Translations under genes and position numbers: made by a program
Assembly: GCA_009767595.1 (NCBI GenBank)
Contig: VSDK01013934.1
Location: 165,267-229,266 of the forward strand
DNA length: 64,000 nt
Source of the DNA: Symbiodinium kawagutii
Lineage: Eukaryota > Sar > Dinophyceae > Suessiales > Symbiodiniaceae
Direction: 5' to 3'
The notes under the pieces: generated by a model
What the model was told of the DNA's origin: nothing
What the model saw: only the letters and a program-made list of their open reading frames with translations
The model's database searches: none
Shown: positions 42,770-54,830 of the stretch, in pieces
How positions within the stretch are numbered: the stretch's first letter is position 1
Layout: the number at the start of each line of letters is the position of its first letter

Positions 42770-44720
42770 TTCATTGATGGGAGCCGTCATTAGATAAACA
42801 CATGCCTTTGAGGAGATTGACAAGTTGTTGATGATCACGACATGCCTTAGTAGTTGTAGCGAAACCCGCCAACCTCCCGCATTCCCCGGCCTTGGAATGT
42901 GGAAGCCCAAACCTAGAACCGCGCGGGCGATTGTCACGATGGTGAAAATCTGTGTCAGTCATTGAGGATTCCGTAGAGTAAATGGTGAATGGTAATGGAA
43001 TGCTTAATCATCGGCCTTTAACGCTTTATCGTTAGCCAGAAAGGAATCAGTAACCAATGCATGATAAACCAAGCAATGGTGCATAAAACTACGTTGAATG
43101 GTGAATGGGGAATGATTGATATTGATTGCATTTTAAGCAAGCAAAAAGCAACCCTAGTGAATGATGCTTGATGGCTACTGTGATCACATTCCTATATAAA
43201 CCAACCATATTGACTGTGTTGTCATTTGTGCCATGGTTCATGGGTTCAGCATATACGTTCACCATGAATCATAAACATTGACTATTCACCAAGCATACGG
43301 AATCTTTCGACTCTCTCGACCATGGTCAGTTATCTGTTACAATGATAATTTCCTGGCAGTGATTCAGCATGTTCAATCCGTAGTCGCCATGAAGCAACAG
43401 GCAAATGTGTCAGCCATAACGTGACCACTATTTCCTCTCAAACACATGGTTTGTCAACCACTGATGAACTGATTCCATCGCATGGAGCCCTAACCATTGT
43501 TTTTGACGTTAATGAACCATGAGTGAGCCAGCAACCAACCATCCATTGACAAATGCAATCGATATCCATCATCCAAAAATCAACAACTATGCATTTCAAC
43601 AATCAATGAGCCAACATTAACCATCAGTCGATCACCAATGGACAATTACGAAGTGTCAACCTGAGCTTAGCCAAATGCAACATTTCTTGACCACTATTAA
43701 AATGCTATTCACGATTTACCCTTCTTCCACTAATTTTCAAGGTTGAGGATCAACAAACATTCACCATAACTAAGCTAAGCGTCACATTGAACAAGTACAT
43801 TAATGGCTGGAAACCATAACCAGTCCACTGTCCGCTGGAAAAACCACTGGCTTCTGAATTTTCTCTGCAAAGACTTATTTGCTATGCCATGGTTGAACAT
43901 ACAAATGGTAATAGACCTAGACCAACAGGGGATTCAGAATTGATATCAACATTATAAAAAAGTGATGTTAAAAACCATGATCCAAACTATCACCTGATAC
44001 CATAAAAAAAACTGATAAATGAGATAAGCGAAAAAAAACATGGCTGTTGGCTATCAAGCATTGCCTTGTGGTTAAGATTGCTCCGATGGCCTGATGTGAA
44101 CATGCCCCGCAGAAAAGGAAAGGGCATGAGTGGCATTATAGTCAACGGCGGGGCTAGTTGCCAGCTGGTAGGCATCATTTTCAGCTGATACTGACCTTTA
44201 GCTAACGTTAGCAAACCAAATGAGTATAAATTCAGAGCAACAGAATAATCGCAAATAAAGAATGGTTGGATCATACAGTATTAATTCAACCAGTTGATGT
44301 CAAACAATTCAATTGAGTCCGGGATCTGATTGATCCACAGCTAGTGGTCCACCGAATGGTTGAACATCAGTCACAATTACATCTTCACAACTATCAGAAA
44401 ACCAAAGCTGTATTCTTGTCCAGCCGTCAGTTTTCTGCAGATCCACCAAGCGAATGCAGCTGCTTTGATTGTGCCGCTGTCTTTCACTAGCGTGACTTTT
44501 CCAAACAAACCCGCTGGTGACAGGTAAGTGAATCACATTTATCATAGCTGCTGTTGAACCAAGCATGGGGGCATAGATGAGGGACAGCAGCAATCTTTGT
44601 TTAACTGGGGGTGCATCGTTGAATTGCAAGAATTTATCAAAAACGATGGAGGTATAAGTTATACGTAGCCATTGCTGGCAGCAAAATCCATGGTACCTAA
44701 ACCACTCGCAAAAACTTCTT
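42770..44720. other. No supportable gene
   Basis: Dominated by scattered ACCATCAACCAACATT-type low-complexity text. Frames at 43990-44629 lack coding bias. Confidence 0.4.
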
Positions 44721-44722
44721 AC

Positions 44723-44778
44723 GGTAGCTCAGTAGCTCCTGTTTCTCTTTCCATGGACAGCCGATCACCAAAGGCATT
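44723..44778 (-). CDS. Short internal exon, unknown family
   Basis: A 56-bp exon between acceptor GACTGGCTGCAG and donor CTACC|GTAAGAAG. It reads NAFGDRLSMERETGATEL. Both splice sites are very good. Phase 0 in, phase 2 out. Confidence 0.45.
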
Positions 44779-45529
44779 CTGCAGCCAGTCTTACACTCTA
44801 AGGGCAGTCAATCGAGCAACATCACACTTGCCCCATCATGGAAGCGGACGGTTCTCATCAGCTCATGACAATTGGGGCAGCCTTTAACTCGACCAACATC
44901 GAGAGGCTCACCGGTTGCTCACCCAAGTGGCTGTCATCTCAGGTGTCTCCAGCAAAGGCATCAAATCTCCCACAGGCAGCCAGAACTTGTACTTTTGACC
45001 TTGCACCGAGCCGCATGTTGCGAGGGCATGTCCCACCACACCATCAGATGGTCAGATTAAAGCCATGGGAATTTACATCAAACCTTGCTGGTCGGACTTC
45101 CAATTTACACGAGCAAAGTAACAACCCAAACATCCATGAACATCCGCAATGGCGTGTTGCAGCTCAGGAGCATGGATAACACACAAAGTAGAAAATAAAC
45201 CATCAATTGTGAATTGAATAGTGAAAATTTACATTTCGGGAAACACCCGGGCCTGAAATGCTTTGATCACTCCGGACAACACGCCCTACTCCACTGAGTG
45301 ATGTCCAGTCTCAAAATAAAAAATAATGAAAAAACATCAATATGATCCAAAAAACAGGGGTGATTAAGTAGGGCTACAGGTTCCCACGGTCCGATGCAAA
45401 ACCTCACTATGGTGCCCGAAACTCTTCCGTGCTCCAGTGGAGCACAACTACGGCTTCAGCGAGCAGGACTTACCCTCTGGCAATTTTAACCTGGCAATGG
45501 AAATCCACTATTTCAATGGATCATGTCCC

Positions 45530-45670
45530 TGGGTTCCTCTACAAATATAGTTAGTTATATATATATATAGTATATCTATCAATTCAAATGAAAAAATATA
45601 TATATGAAAATGTGAAAACAAAAAAAAATGTACATATATACATATATATAAAAAAAGGTTTGATGATTTT
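45530..45670. repeat. TA-rich microsatellite
   Basis: TATATATATATA and AAAAATATATATATG runs inside a family-D-like element (ends CCTGGCAATGGAAA at 45489 and TTTTCCATTGCGACC at 45667). Confidence 0.7.
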
Positions 45671-45838
45671 CCATTGCGACCTGTTAGATTCCCGGAGTGC
45701 ACTTCAATGATTCCAAACATTTCCTTTCATCGAGGTCTTCCGCGCTGCTCACAGGTTGCCGTGTCCTGAAGTGCCCCTGACCTAGCTTCAACATTGCGCC
45801 GGCACATAGCTACCATTCCCAAGTGCTAAACCATGTGA

Positions 45839-45950
45839 GTGTTTTTCAAAATAGGGGATACCGGATACCCAAGTTATGGCTGGTTTTTGACTACAATCGG
45901 ATATGAATGGATAAATTTGGGGGCACACCTATTTTGAGGAACACTTGTGT
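45839..45950. mobile_element. Family B TIR element
   Basis: GTGTTTTTCAAAATAGGGG at the left, CCTATTTTGAGGAACAC at the right. Confidence 0.65.
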
Positions 45951-46482
45951 AAAAATGGTGGGTTATCATTGTCACGTTAGATTCCGGCACGTCACTGGTG
46001 GCTGGTGGGAAGTGCTAATGGAAATTGCGTTTCCTCATATTCAATCAGAATTTACAAACCATGAATCAACCAACCATGAGCTGATTCTCACTATTCCTGC
46101 TTTCGACCTCCTAACATTTAACGTCTCTATATCCCTCTTAACTAATACTATTCCCATGGGTAAGCATCATGCATCATGCATTGAGCACTAAAAATATGGA
46201 TTTGGTAGCCATCAATTGAACAAGCAACCATCAATTCACCATCAACTATCTTTCAACTAGCTGCCAAGATCGGTCAAGCATTCAGCTCTCAAAAAAACAT
46301 CAGCTAAGTATCAACCAGTCAATCACCAATAACAATTATTCAAACCATCAACCAATCATCAATTCACAACCAATTTTTTCCAACTATCATCCAGCTCCGA
46401 TTTTTCACTTCATACTACCATCTACTTAGAACCCTCCTGGTACTTCCAAATTGCTCCTCCTTCAAGGCCGGGCCAGTGGCAC

Positions 46483-46604
46483 CTGGTATCGCGGCTCCTG
46501 ACCCCCGGGACCCTCCCAGCGTCCGTCCAAGTCACCCTGATACCAAGTGATGGGATCACCGATGGCGGACAAGGAGAAGGATCCGCTGCCGTCTACCTCG
46601 CAGA
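46483..46604 (-). CDS. Internal exon, Gly/Asp-rich, unknown family
   Basis: A 122-bp exon between acceptor TTCTGGGCGCAG and donor TACCAG|GTGCCAC, phase 1 in and phase 0 out. It reads CEVDGSGSFSLSAIGDPITW and then YQGDLDGRWEGPGGQEPRYQ. Third positions are strongly G/C. The plus strand is also open (VQVTLIPSDGITDGGQGEGS), but its splice sites are weaker. It looks like part of an extracellular β-rich protein; no family can be named. Confidence 0.55.
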
Positions 46605-46651
46605 CTGCGCCCAGAAAAGGTGGACACGAAAATGGATGGTTTATTACTATG

Positions 46652-46751
46652 GGTGTTTCTCAAAAAATGGGGGTACCCAAGAATGGTTGGGTTATTATTA
46701 TAGATGGTTTATAGAAGGATGCTTTGGGGGTCCCCTATTTTGAGAAACCAC
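46652..46751. mobile_element. Family B TIR element, best copy
   Basis: GGTGTTTCTCAAAAAATGGG at the left and CCCCTATTTTGAGAAACCAC at the right; interior GAATGGTTGGGTTATTATTA. Confidence 0.8.
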
Positions 46752-46892
46752 TCTATAGATGCTTAACATCGAAAACCTCAAAAAACCGAAGGTGAGAAAA
46801 GGACAAGGCCATTCGTCGATCAATTTGCCTTGATAAGCAAATTGATAATGGGGGAAAATAATCAACAATAATGGTGAAACAACTACTCAATG

Positions 46893-46990
46893 TGGTGTTT
46901 TTTTCGGCCAGAAGGAACCCAAAGTTATGGCTGGTCTTTGCTTTGATTCAAAAAAAAGATTTGGGGGTACCCCTATTTTTGAGAAACACC
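46893..46990. mobile_element. Family B TIR element
   Basis: GTGGTGTTTTTTTCGGCCAG at the left, CCCCTATTTTTGAGAAACACC at the right; interior CCAAAGTTATGGCTGGTCTT as at 45839. Confidence 0.7.
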
Positions 46991-46999
46991 GATTGGATC

Positions 47000-48725
47000 A
47001 ATTTGCCCCTGTGTTTTTTTTGAAATTTGCATGTGCAAACTATTAATCGCATCCTCCTATTACTAAACCTCCCCAGAATCTTAAAAAACACCTTGGGTGT
47101 GCACTTCTGATTTTTTTGGTTTTGGTCAATTGCATTCTTAATTGTAGCAATTGAAAACTAATAGGAAAATGACATACCCCAACCAATGGTTTTCCCCCCT
47201 ACTACTAAAAACCCCTTGGCCTCAGCGGGATTTAGCACTAGGGTCCTAACCAACGAACTGTTTTGGCAATTTTGAAAAAATAACACAGAATTAAATAAGG
47301 CAAACATTAAACACCAAAGTGGTTTTTATCATTGGGATCCTAACTTTAATATTAGTGTCCCCTATTTTTAAATCCCCCCTAATGTAACAAAACCCTTGGG
47401 CTGCTGAGTATTTGGGGGGGGGGTTGGTAATAGGGGGCAGGGATTATGTAGCACTCCTTGAAATAAACATTGCGAAGGCAAATGTAGGTAAACACTGATG
47501 GGATCGATGCAAAATCAGGGCCTGGTTCGTATGAAAAACTTCCAAGCGCATGCAACGCTCCGAACCACAAGCGTCATGATAACCAATTACATGGGATCAG
47601 GACAACCATCACTGAAACAAAGCAAAACGATGCTCTTAAGATCTCCAAAATCAACAAAAACAAACATACTGCACATGGAAATGGTGACACACACGCACAC
47701 ACAAAGGAAGCAAATGCCTTTCCATGGTCGTCCGTGCATGACTGGCAATGTCCTGGCAATGCACATGTAGATTTATATCATTGATCTATCTGCCTACCTA
47801 TCTATCAAACGCGGTGTTGCTCCACTGCGACAGAAATGTTTGGACCGTGACTTGGGTGCACCAAAGTCTGCGCACCAAGCGTGATACTACCGGGCACCAC
47901 AACAATGCTGACAGGATGCACCAAAGGTTTGCCATGGAGGTCTACACTTCCTAAATCAATTTTGCTTCAAAAGTTCATATTCAGAACGGATAGGCTCAAT
48001 GTTAATTGCTAATACTTGGGTTGTTTATGTCTACAGGAGCTGATTAGTCAAAACATGGGTGCTGGCTATACAGTAGTTAATCCGTGGGTGCTCAATCTGA
48101 TTAGTCCAATTGCAATCCAGATTTTGTTTGGTGATATTCCTTAGTCATTGGCCATGTCACAGCCGCCATCATAAGCATGTCACTCCTGCAGTGCATGCCT
48201 GCATCATCAATGATTTCAAACGTGGGAATGACCAACAAATGCTGTGAATAAATCTACAATGATACTACATGTCCAAAATTAAATGTGTAAACTACAATCT
48301 AGATAGAGCAAACAAACATATGTTCACAATGGACAGTTTAAAATCAACATACATTAAATGTATTTAAACGCGCACGCATACATGAAAATACAGAAATATA
48401 TTTCATACATACATGCAAAATGTATGAATACGTGTGTTTGTGCGTTTATCTGCATGTGCCCCACGGCCCACTATACCCCCGAGAACATCACGGCATGGGA
48501 ACCCCATCAGAAAGACGAGGCTTCACCCATTTTGACCATTCAGATCGCAAAGAAGCAGTGGCACTTTTGTTTACCCGCAAAGAACCGTATTTTTTCATCA
48601 AAAACCAATACCCAGTGATAATAGCAATTCGTGGGTTGCTGATTTTCACTAACCAGCAAATGATTTGCATGTGATATCCTAATTACCCATCTTGTTAGCT
48701 AAAACTTATGGTGCCATATTCATCA
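47000..48725. other. No supportable gene
   Basis: Two long frames near 47379-47770 and 48358-48674 have low-complexity or palindromic text and no splice-flanked exon. Confidence 0.35.
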
Positions 48726-48730
48726 CGTCT

Positions 48731-48800
48731 TCAGCATGCTGCAACGGGTGCCCGCACGGTGTAGGACACACTTGCAGGGTCGCCATCAACGTCAGTCACC
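48731..48800 (-). CDS. Probable terminal exon, DxDGD motif
   Basis: A 70-bp exon after acceptor TGCTCGCACAG, ending in a TGA stop at 48733-48731, phase 2 in. It reads VTDVDGDPASVSYTVRAPVA and then AC. A D.DGD loop followed by alternating hydrophobic residues resembles calcium-binding β-sandwich repeats (cadherin-like or related). The stop could lie just past a donor, so terminal status is not certain. Confidence 0.45.
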
Positions 48801-49187
48801 CTGTGCGAGCAGATCGAGCCCCGTGATCAGCGCAGCTATGGAAAAGACAAAGCGCAAGGCGACAAACAACAATTCACCACACACATGTTCTAATATAAAT
48901 GCATTTATGTACACACAGCGACACGCACACAAATAGAGATACAAATACAAAATATATTCATTGATACCACCATCAACCATCACAAAGTATCATTAACCAC
49001 AATTGATATCCATTGACCAACATTAACATCCCATAAATTCCATTAACCAACATGAACCTATTCTGAACCAACATCAACCACATTAAAATCCATTAACCAA
49101 CATGAGCCATCATGAACCATCATGAACCATCATGAACCAACATCAACGAAGCGCATCATTCACCACAGTGCCCCAGGACACCACCAC

Positions 49188-49259
49188 GATCCGCGTCCGC
49201 GAGGCACAAGGTGAAATCCAGCTGTCCAGTGCCCACGGAGTTGAAAGAGGCCGTGCCCC
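49188..49259 (-). CDS. Internal exon, β-rich, LADAD motif
   Basis: A 72-bp exon between acceptor CATGCTGCAG and donor GCGGATC|GTGGTG, phase 1 in and out. It reads GTASFNSVGTGQLDFTLCLA and then DAD. Style and Asp loops resemble the exons at 48731 and 46483, so these may belong to one repeated-domain surface protein. That grouping is inference. Confidence 0.5.
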
Positions 49260-49298
49260 CTGCAGCATGACGTAGGAACTATAGGGCCATGGTAGTCA

Positions 49299-49418
49299 TA
49301 TGGCTATGGGTCAATATGAATCAACCAATAATGGTGGTTGATAACCAACAAACTATAGGGAAACTAATGGTTAATAATAGGGAACCAGGGGTACGGGGTT
49401 TGGACCCACAGCCATATG
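49299..49418 (-). mobile_element. Family F element, inverted
   Basis: TATGGCTATGGGTCAATATG at the left, ACGGGGTTTGGACCCACAGC at the right; reverse of 3799 and 51885. Confidence 0.75.
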
Positions 49419-49654
49419 ACAACCTCGAGCAGCCATATCTAGGTTTTACAGAGGCTGTATAGGGGTTGTAACCATTACTGTTGACCCAGGATTAAAAGGC
49501 GATGGGTCATTTTTAACCAACCAGTAGTCATATGACAACCATGTTTGGTTAAAAAATACCGCTATCGATGGGTTACAAATGAAAGATTCGCTTAAAAAAC
49601 CTCTAATCCTCATAGTAGTCATATGACAATCCGATTGATATTGAAAAAACTCTA

Positions 49655-50000
49655 TCGATCTCTCTCTCTCTCTCTCGCTGGGCCCCTCTATAATCATATG
49701 TACTGTTGTGGTAATAGCAAAAATAAGTAACAAAACAATACAGTGTAACTACATTACTCTATTTGATATGCCATGCATGTTTACAAATTGCCGTCACATA
49801 TATAGAAATAAATACGTACACACACACATATGTATGTATATACAACTAAAAAATCATGAGACATATATATATATATATATAACTATATATATATATATAT
49901 CTTGAAATATATAGACATATCAGAATGGTGAAAGGGATGTCGAATGTAGAGGTTCAAGTAGTATCAACATGTAGCACTTAAAAAAAAAAAAACATATGAC
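49655..50000. repeat. Microsatellite cluster
   Basis: (TC)n at 49655-49676, (TA)n at 49864-49900 and a poly-A run at 49979-49992. Confidence 0.8.
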
Positions 50001-50462
50001 TAGTGATGGGTACAAGTGCTGATATCTACAGGTTCCAACTTGCGAACTCTTACTGTTACCACTTGAAGTAAATGGAATATCAATGAATACTAGCGATTGG
50101 GCAGATTCTGTTGGAAAAACCTACCCATTCACATCGCACCATCCTGGGATGCTCTCTGAATCACGTCGGGTTTTACCTCCTGACCGAAACACTGGTCGCA
50201 GTCGCTGTTTTCAAGCTTTGATCCTAGTCGTGCAACCAGCAAAAACTTCGCTTGAGCCAGAGATTATCCGTCCGTCGTTGCAAGTTGTCGGCTTCCATAG
50301 ATACAAACGAAATGCACGGCATCAAACGAACTATCAATCCCCACGGTATTGCCAAGATTATCCAAGATTAATGATGGTCAATGCCGGGGATGATGGAGTA
50401 ATCATGGTAATTATACGTTCATTCCAGTACTCACGTGATTGCAATCATTTAAATTCATACAT

Positions 50463-50580
50463 CTACCATTTGCTTAGGGCACTCCTGGTAGCTCCAACTG
50501 GCTCCTTTGATGGCCTTCAAGGGGCTACAAGGATACCCCTAGCTCCGAATCGCTCCCTCCCAACCACCAGCCAGAGAAGC
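50463..50580. mobile_element. Family G element, best copy
   Basis: CTACCATTTGCTTAGGGCAC at the left, GGATACCCCTAGCTCC in the middle and CTCCCAACCACCAGCCAG at the right. The 168-codon plus frame ending here is read into this repeat and is rejected as a gene. Confidence 0.65.
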
Positions 50581-51119
50581 TGTCCATAGATTGGACCGCA
50601 GCTAGTAGTCACTCAGTAGTCTCAGTCAATCTACTGACCTACTGAGGGCGGACGAATTTAGGATGCTACCGGCTACAAAACGAAAGGTCGATCCAATTCC
50701 AAACCGTGCGGTTCACCAAATCATTAATTGAGTCGCTTAACACAACTAGACCCCCCAAATCATCCATTACTAGTCATTTACAGTAATAAACCAACCATTT
50801 TTTGGGCTCCTATTTTGAGAAACCACCACATGTCGAATAGCAAGGGGATGCCATGGGCCGATTTCAATGCTGAATGCCAATGTTGATGCTAGGCCAGCTG
50901 CACTCCCTGGTCATCCTCTGGCAAATCTCGAAGTCGAATTGGGTAGCTCCGGATTGGCTAGTCCAAGAAGACCAGGGTTATCGATGCAATGTTTCTCCCA
51001 GGTGTAAAATCCAAATACTCCATGGGATATTTGCCAACATCCAACCATACAAGGTACCCGAACGTAGGTAGATATACAAACACCTTATAAAGTCTCTGGC
51101 CCTGTTTCCACCGTGAAAT

Positions 51120-51315
51120 CATGACTGACTTTACCCAGCTGCTGCACTCAACAGCTTCTCGGAGCCGCACTGCCTGGTGTGATCGGGACCGTAATTTGAG
51201 CACCCGCCGAAGCGCAAGGGGTACTTGCTGTGCCAACTTGTCGAATCTCGGCGCCAGCTGTGTGGCAGTTCGGACCCAAATGTCGTGGATTCAGATCCAG
51301 CTCCCATTTTTGTAA
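51120..51315. other. GC-rich island, strand and frame unresolved
   Basis: Minus frames read AQITVPITPGSAAPRSC and, further down, FGYLVWLDVGKYPMEYLDF. A plus frame is open as well. Probably contains an exon, but I cannot choose one. Confidence 0.3.
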
Positions 51316-51884
51316 GGGGCTCAGCTAATCATGATTGGCTCATGGCTCATGGGAAATGATAATGAGTAGTGCTTACTAATTGGAAATGCAGCTGAATAAA
51401 GCAGTCAAACTAAACCTGTCATGTTTGAGTTTGAATTTGAATCACCAGGTATGGTAGAGTGGTGGTGGTTTATTGACCGCACCGCAGCTGCATCTCACAT
51501 TAAGCATTCTTCTACATGATCGCAATTGGCGGCTGAATATATGGACATCTCAAAGTGCCGCGTTTCATGTAGGCCGAGTGTGGGTTTCCGTAGGTGGCAA
51601 AAGAGTGGTGCACCTGTGATCATCAATCACAAACCGACATCCTTGGCTGGTATGTGAACAACATCACAAAGAGTCATAGTCATAGACACTTATAGTGGCA
51701 AGTGGCAAGGGGTGAAAATGGAAGTCATTAGCTGACAGGGTGACGTTTACCACGCCCCAGAGCAGGTTGCCCTAAAAGGTCCTTTTTGTTTGGCGCATCA
51801 CTGCATGCCAAAAACTAGGTACCTCCACCACGCATCATATCCGAAGCATCCACCGCAACCTACAGGAGTCCGCTACATTTGGCA

Positions 51885-51995
51885 GTGGGTCAAAACCCCG
51901 TACCCCTGGTTCCCCTACCATTAACCATTGTTTTCCCTATTATTGTTGGTTATTATCCCCCATTATTGGTTGGTTGAGATTGACCCATAGCCATA
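51885..51995 (+). mobile_element. Family F element, best copy
   Basis: TGGGTCAAAACCCCGTACCC at the left, GATTGACCCATAGCCATAT at the right; nearly identical to 3799-3910. Confidence 0.8.
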
Positions 51996-52045
51996 TGCTG
52001 ATGGCCTGCTACATGATTCACCTCAGCAAGCCTTCCCTCCTACAC

Positions 52046-52200
52046 CTTCCTTTTTTGCTCGTCAAGCGCGTAGGAGCACCCATGGTCACCAGCACTGAGG
52101 TTCCGACGTTCACTGTCATCGTATTGCTGGACACCGTGACCGTGCCATAAGGCTCACAGGTGGCGGCCAAGCGGCGCCCAAAGTTGTCGCTCTCGTCCAC
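52046..52200 (-). CDS. Exon of a β-rich, Thr/Val-rich protein
   Basis: Starts at 52200 after acceptor GTCCCCCAG and reads VDESDNFGRRLAATCEPYGT and then TVSSNTMTVNVGTSVLVTMG to donor GGAAG|GTGTAGG. If that donor is not used, the frame runs to a stop at 52018. GC-rich third positions across more than 50 codons make this one of the safer exons. The same frame is also open upstream to 52332, and an alternative frame there reads DGNIYVANPGLLQLYGFPA, as in a β-propeller blade, so an upstream exon is likely at about 52262-52340. Confidence 0.55.
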
Positions 52201-52652
52201 CTGGGGGACCCATGTTGGGACTCGGGTGTCTAGATGCTTCGACTGTCTCAGGCCAACCGTTGATGGGAAGACCTGCAGGAAATCCGTATAACTGCAACAA
52301 TCCAGGGTTGGCAACGTAGATGTTCCCATCACCCAACCCAGTGCAGCTCTTTTTGATACGATTCAGATATCAAATATTCGGAAAAGCAGTGAACTACACT
52401 GGTTAACAACAAGAAACTGTTGTAAACAAATTTACAAGTTGAGGAAAAAATCTTGAAGGACCCTATTCTCAGGCTCTAAGTTCATGCAGTGTGTTGTGAA
52501 TTAGTGTAATGCTGGCAGCACCATGACCTTCACATCTGATGGTTGTGGTTCGCTTCAGAACGACCACAAAGAAAACACACAGTTTCCCAGGAGGAACTGC
52601 CAGTTTTGCGATAATATTGACTGCTAGACCCTCCATGTATGGTGGATTTACC

Positions 52653-52764
52653 TCTCCCTAGTCTTCCAGTTACCGAGCTATAGTAGGTAACCAACCCCAA
52701 ACAACGAGCTAGCAGAAACCAGAACTGGGCACCTACGATTTCGAGGTAACTGGAAGGCTAGGGT
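52653..52764. mobile_element. Family C palindromic element
   Basis: CCCTAGTCTTCCAGTTACC and GGTAACTGGAAGGCTAGGG ends; interior orientation as at 11520. Confidence 0.75.
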
Positions 52765-53379
52765 CTATCTACCCCCAAAAAAAAAGTTTTGTCGGTAAAT
52801 GTGCTAACAGCATGGAGCATCCGAGACATACAACGGCACGTGGTGCGGTTTCCAAGCTTTACGGTGGTACTCAAGATCAACTGCTGGCGTTCAGCAAACA
52901 CAATGGAGTAGATCCATGCACGTGTTGTCAGCACGTGCAAAAGTACGTGCAAATACATATAAACTACAGAAGTAGGGTATGACAACAATCTGCCGCCATA
53001 CAAACCACAGAATCAGTACGAATAAATTACCTTCGACTGCACTGCATAGGACTGCATTAGGTACATGACATTGCACTATGGAGTCCTGCATTAGATGACG
53101 GGACCTGCCATTGCATTACATCACACGCGCATACGAATTGTGCATACCAAACGGGCAAACGCACACGCATACACACACAGACACACCTTTAAACAAGCAT
53201 CATTCAGCATCAGAAGCTCCTGGTAGTTTCTACATGCTCATACATACATGTTCCCATGAATCACTGTGAAGCGGATTCCATGAACACATGCAAACATGCC
53301 TGTCCAAATCTACATGCACAAAATAATCATTGCATGACATTACATCACATTTCACTACAGAAGGTTTACGTTTACCGCA

Positions 53380-53620
53380 CTGTATTACATTGCAGCACAG
53401 TCACATTAACACATACATCACATCACATCACATTACATAACTTACACATACACATGTACACACACACGAAGGCACATACACCCACATGCACGTACATATA
53501 CATGCAATATGCATACATACACGCACCCACTGCATATGCCATACATTTACCACATCAACTGTGGCGTGCACATACGTGCTTGCATCCGCCCGCATCTGTT
53601 TTTCCATGTGTTTTTTCTTC
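53380..53620. repeat. ACAT/CACA-rich low-complexity
   Basis: Dense CATCACATCACATCACATTA and ACACACACG text; the overlapping open frames are artefacts of it. Confidence 0.6.
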
Positions 53621-53680
53621 CGTAGTCCTGACCAAATGAACATGAATGACCCACAGCAGCAGTTGGCACGAAGGACCTAC

Positions 53681-53743
53681 CGTGCCATACTCCGCAGGCC
53701 CGCCTCTCCCAAACGACGAGACCCAAGGGTCATGGTGCCATCG
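53681..53743 (-). CDS. Candidate internal exon, unknown
   Basis: A 63-bp exon after a long pyrimidine tract (ACTCTTCCTGCTGGTTTGATCAG), ending at donor GCACG|GTAGGTCC. It reads DGTMTLGSRRLGEAGLRSMA. Phase 2 in and out. The plus strand is open too, but the splice context favours minus. Confidence 0.4.
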
Positions 53744-53867
53744 CTGATCAAACCAGCAGGAAGAGTAATCGTCGCCTCAGCGTGCGCAGCTGGATATGCA
53801 GCGCGTGCCGGGGTCCGCAGGGCTCCCTTGCTTGGAGAGCCCTGGCGTTGCGTCATACACCGGGGAG

Positions 53868-53952
53868 TCACAGCTAGGGTACCAGTTATGGTAGATATAT
53901 ACGTTGGATTTCTTATTAATCAACTTATAACCAGGGGGGCCCAGCTTGTAAT
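53868..53952. mobile_element. Family E (subtype 1) element, truncated
   Basis: AGCTAGGGTACCAGTTATGG at the left; AACCAGGGGGGCCCAGCTTG at the right. Confidence 0.55.
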
Positions 53953-54639
53953 AAATGCTGATACCTGACAATGATTCACAGCGATGGTTCATCATAGTCA
54001 ACTTGGATAGAGCCACAGTTGGTTCTCTCTCTCTTATTGTATATAATGGTAGCCGGGTTAGCCTCCATGACTCATAACCAGGTGCCAGTGAATCCTTACG
54101 AACACTGGATCATCCAACTATGGGTTCGTAGCCATGATTGCAGCCCCCAAGTTGTGATCATCGGCGACCAGCTCCAAGGGGCCCCGCTTAGGACAAAGCC
54201 ATGTGGGCTTGTCTGTCGATTAGCGTGTGCCCACTCAACTAGTTGATGACTCCATGATAGCACCCCTAAAAGAACCATGGGGAAAGAAGACCCTCTGCAT
54301 CTTAAAACGCACATTTCAATGATCAAATCTCGCTTGGCGTTTCAGGTTTTGCAGCATTCCTGGACAAAATTTGTGATTTCCGTTAAAGGTAGCTTCCTCT
54401 CTTAGCTCATGACCCTTTCCCTTTCCATTCGTGGGACATACCCACAATAGCCACAGTATCGTAGTTGATGATTGTAGCTGCCATCGCTATATCTGTCATT
54501 TAGTTCGTTCACCCATCAAAGCAAACAGTTCTTTTGCTGCTTCACTAGTCTGACCAACATGTAGCATGTTGTTCCTCAGTTTCAAAGGCTGTTTCACCAT
54601 TTTGCCGTCACTGTTCACCACATTTCACCACGTTTCCAA

Positions 54640-54830
54640 AGGCGTCGCTCCAAAGCGGTCATCCTTACGCCGTCACCCGCCACAACCACCGAGGCACTTG
54701 TGAAGTGGATGCTGACGTGGCAGTGAAACCAACCGTCATCGACACCGGAGTCTGGCCGTGCAGTTCAGCCGTGCGAGCTGAGGGAGCTCCAGCTGGGGGA
54801 TGAAGTTGATGAACGACTGAGGGATTCAAC
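54640..54830 (-). other. GC-rich island, likely exon
   Basis: After acceptor GGAGCTCCCTCAG the minus strand reads RTAELHGQTPVSMTVGFTAT; another minus frame reads WFHCHVSIHFTSASVVVAGD. One of them is probably coding. Confidence 0.35.

Noticed and set aside
50083-50589. 168-codon plus frame
   Set aside because: Its 3' part is the family-G element and the rest has no coding bias.
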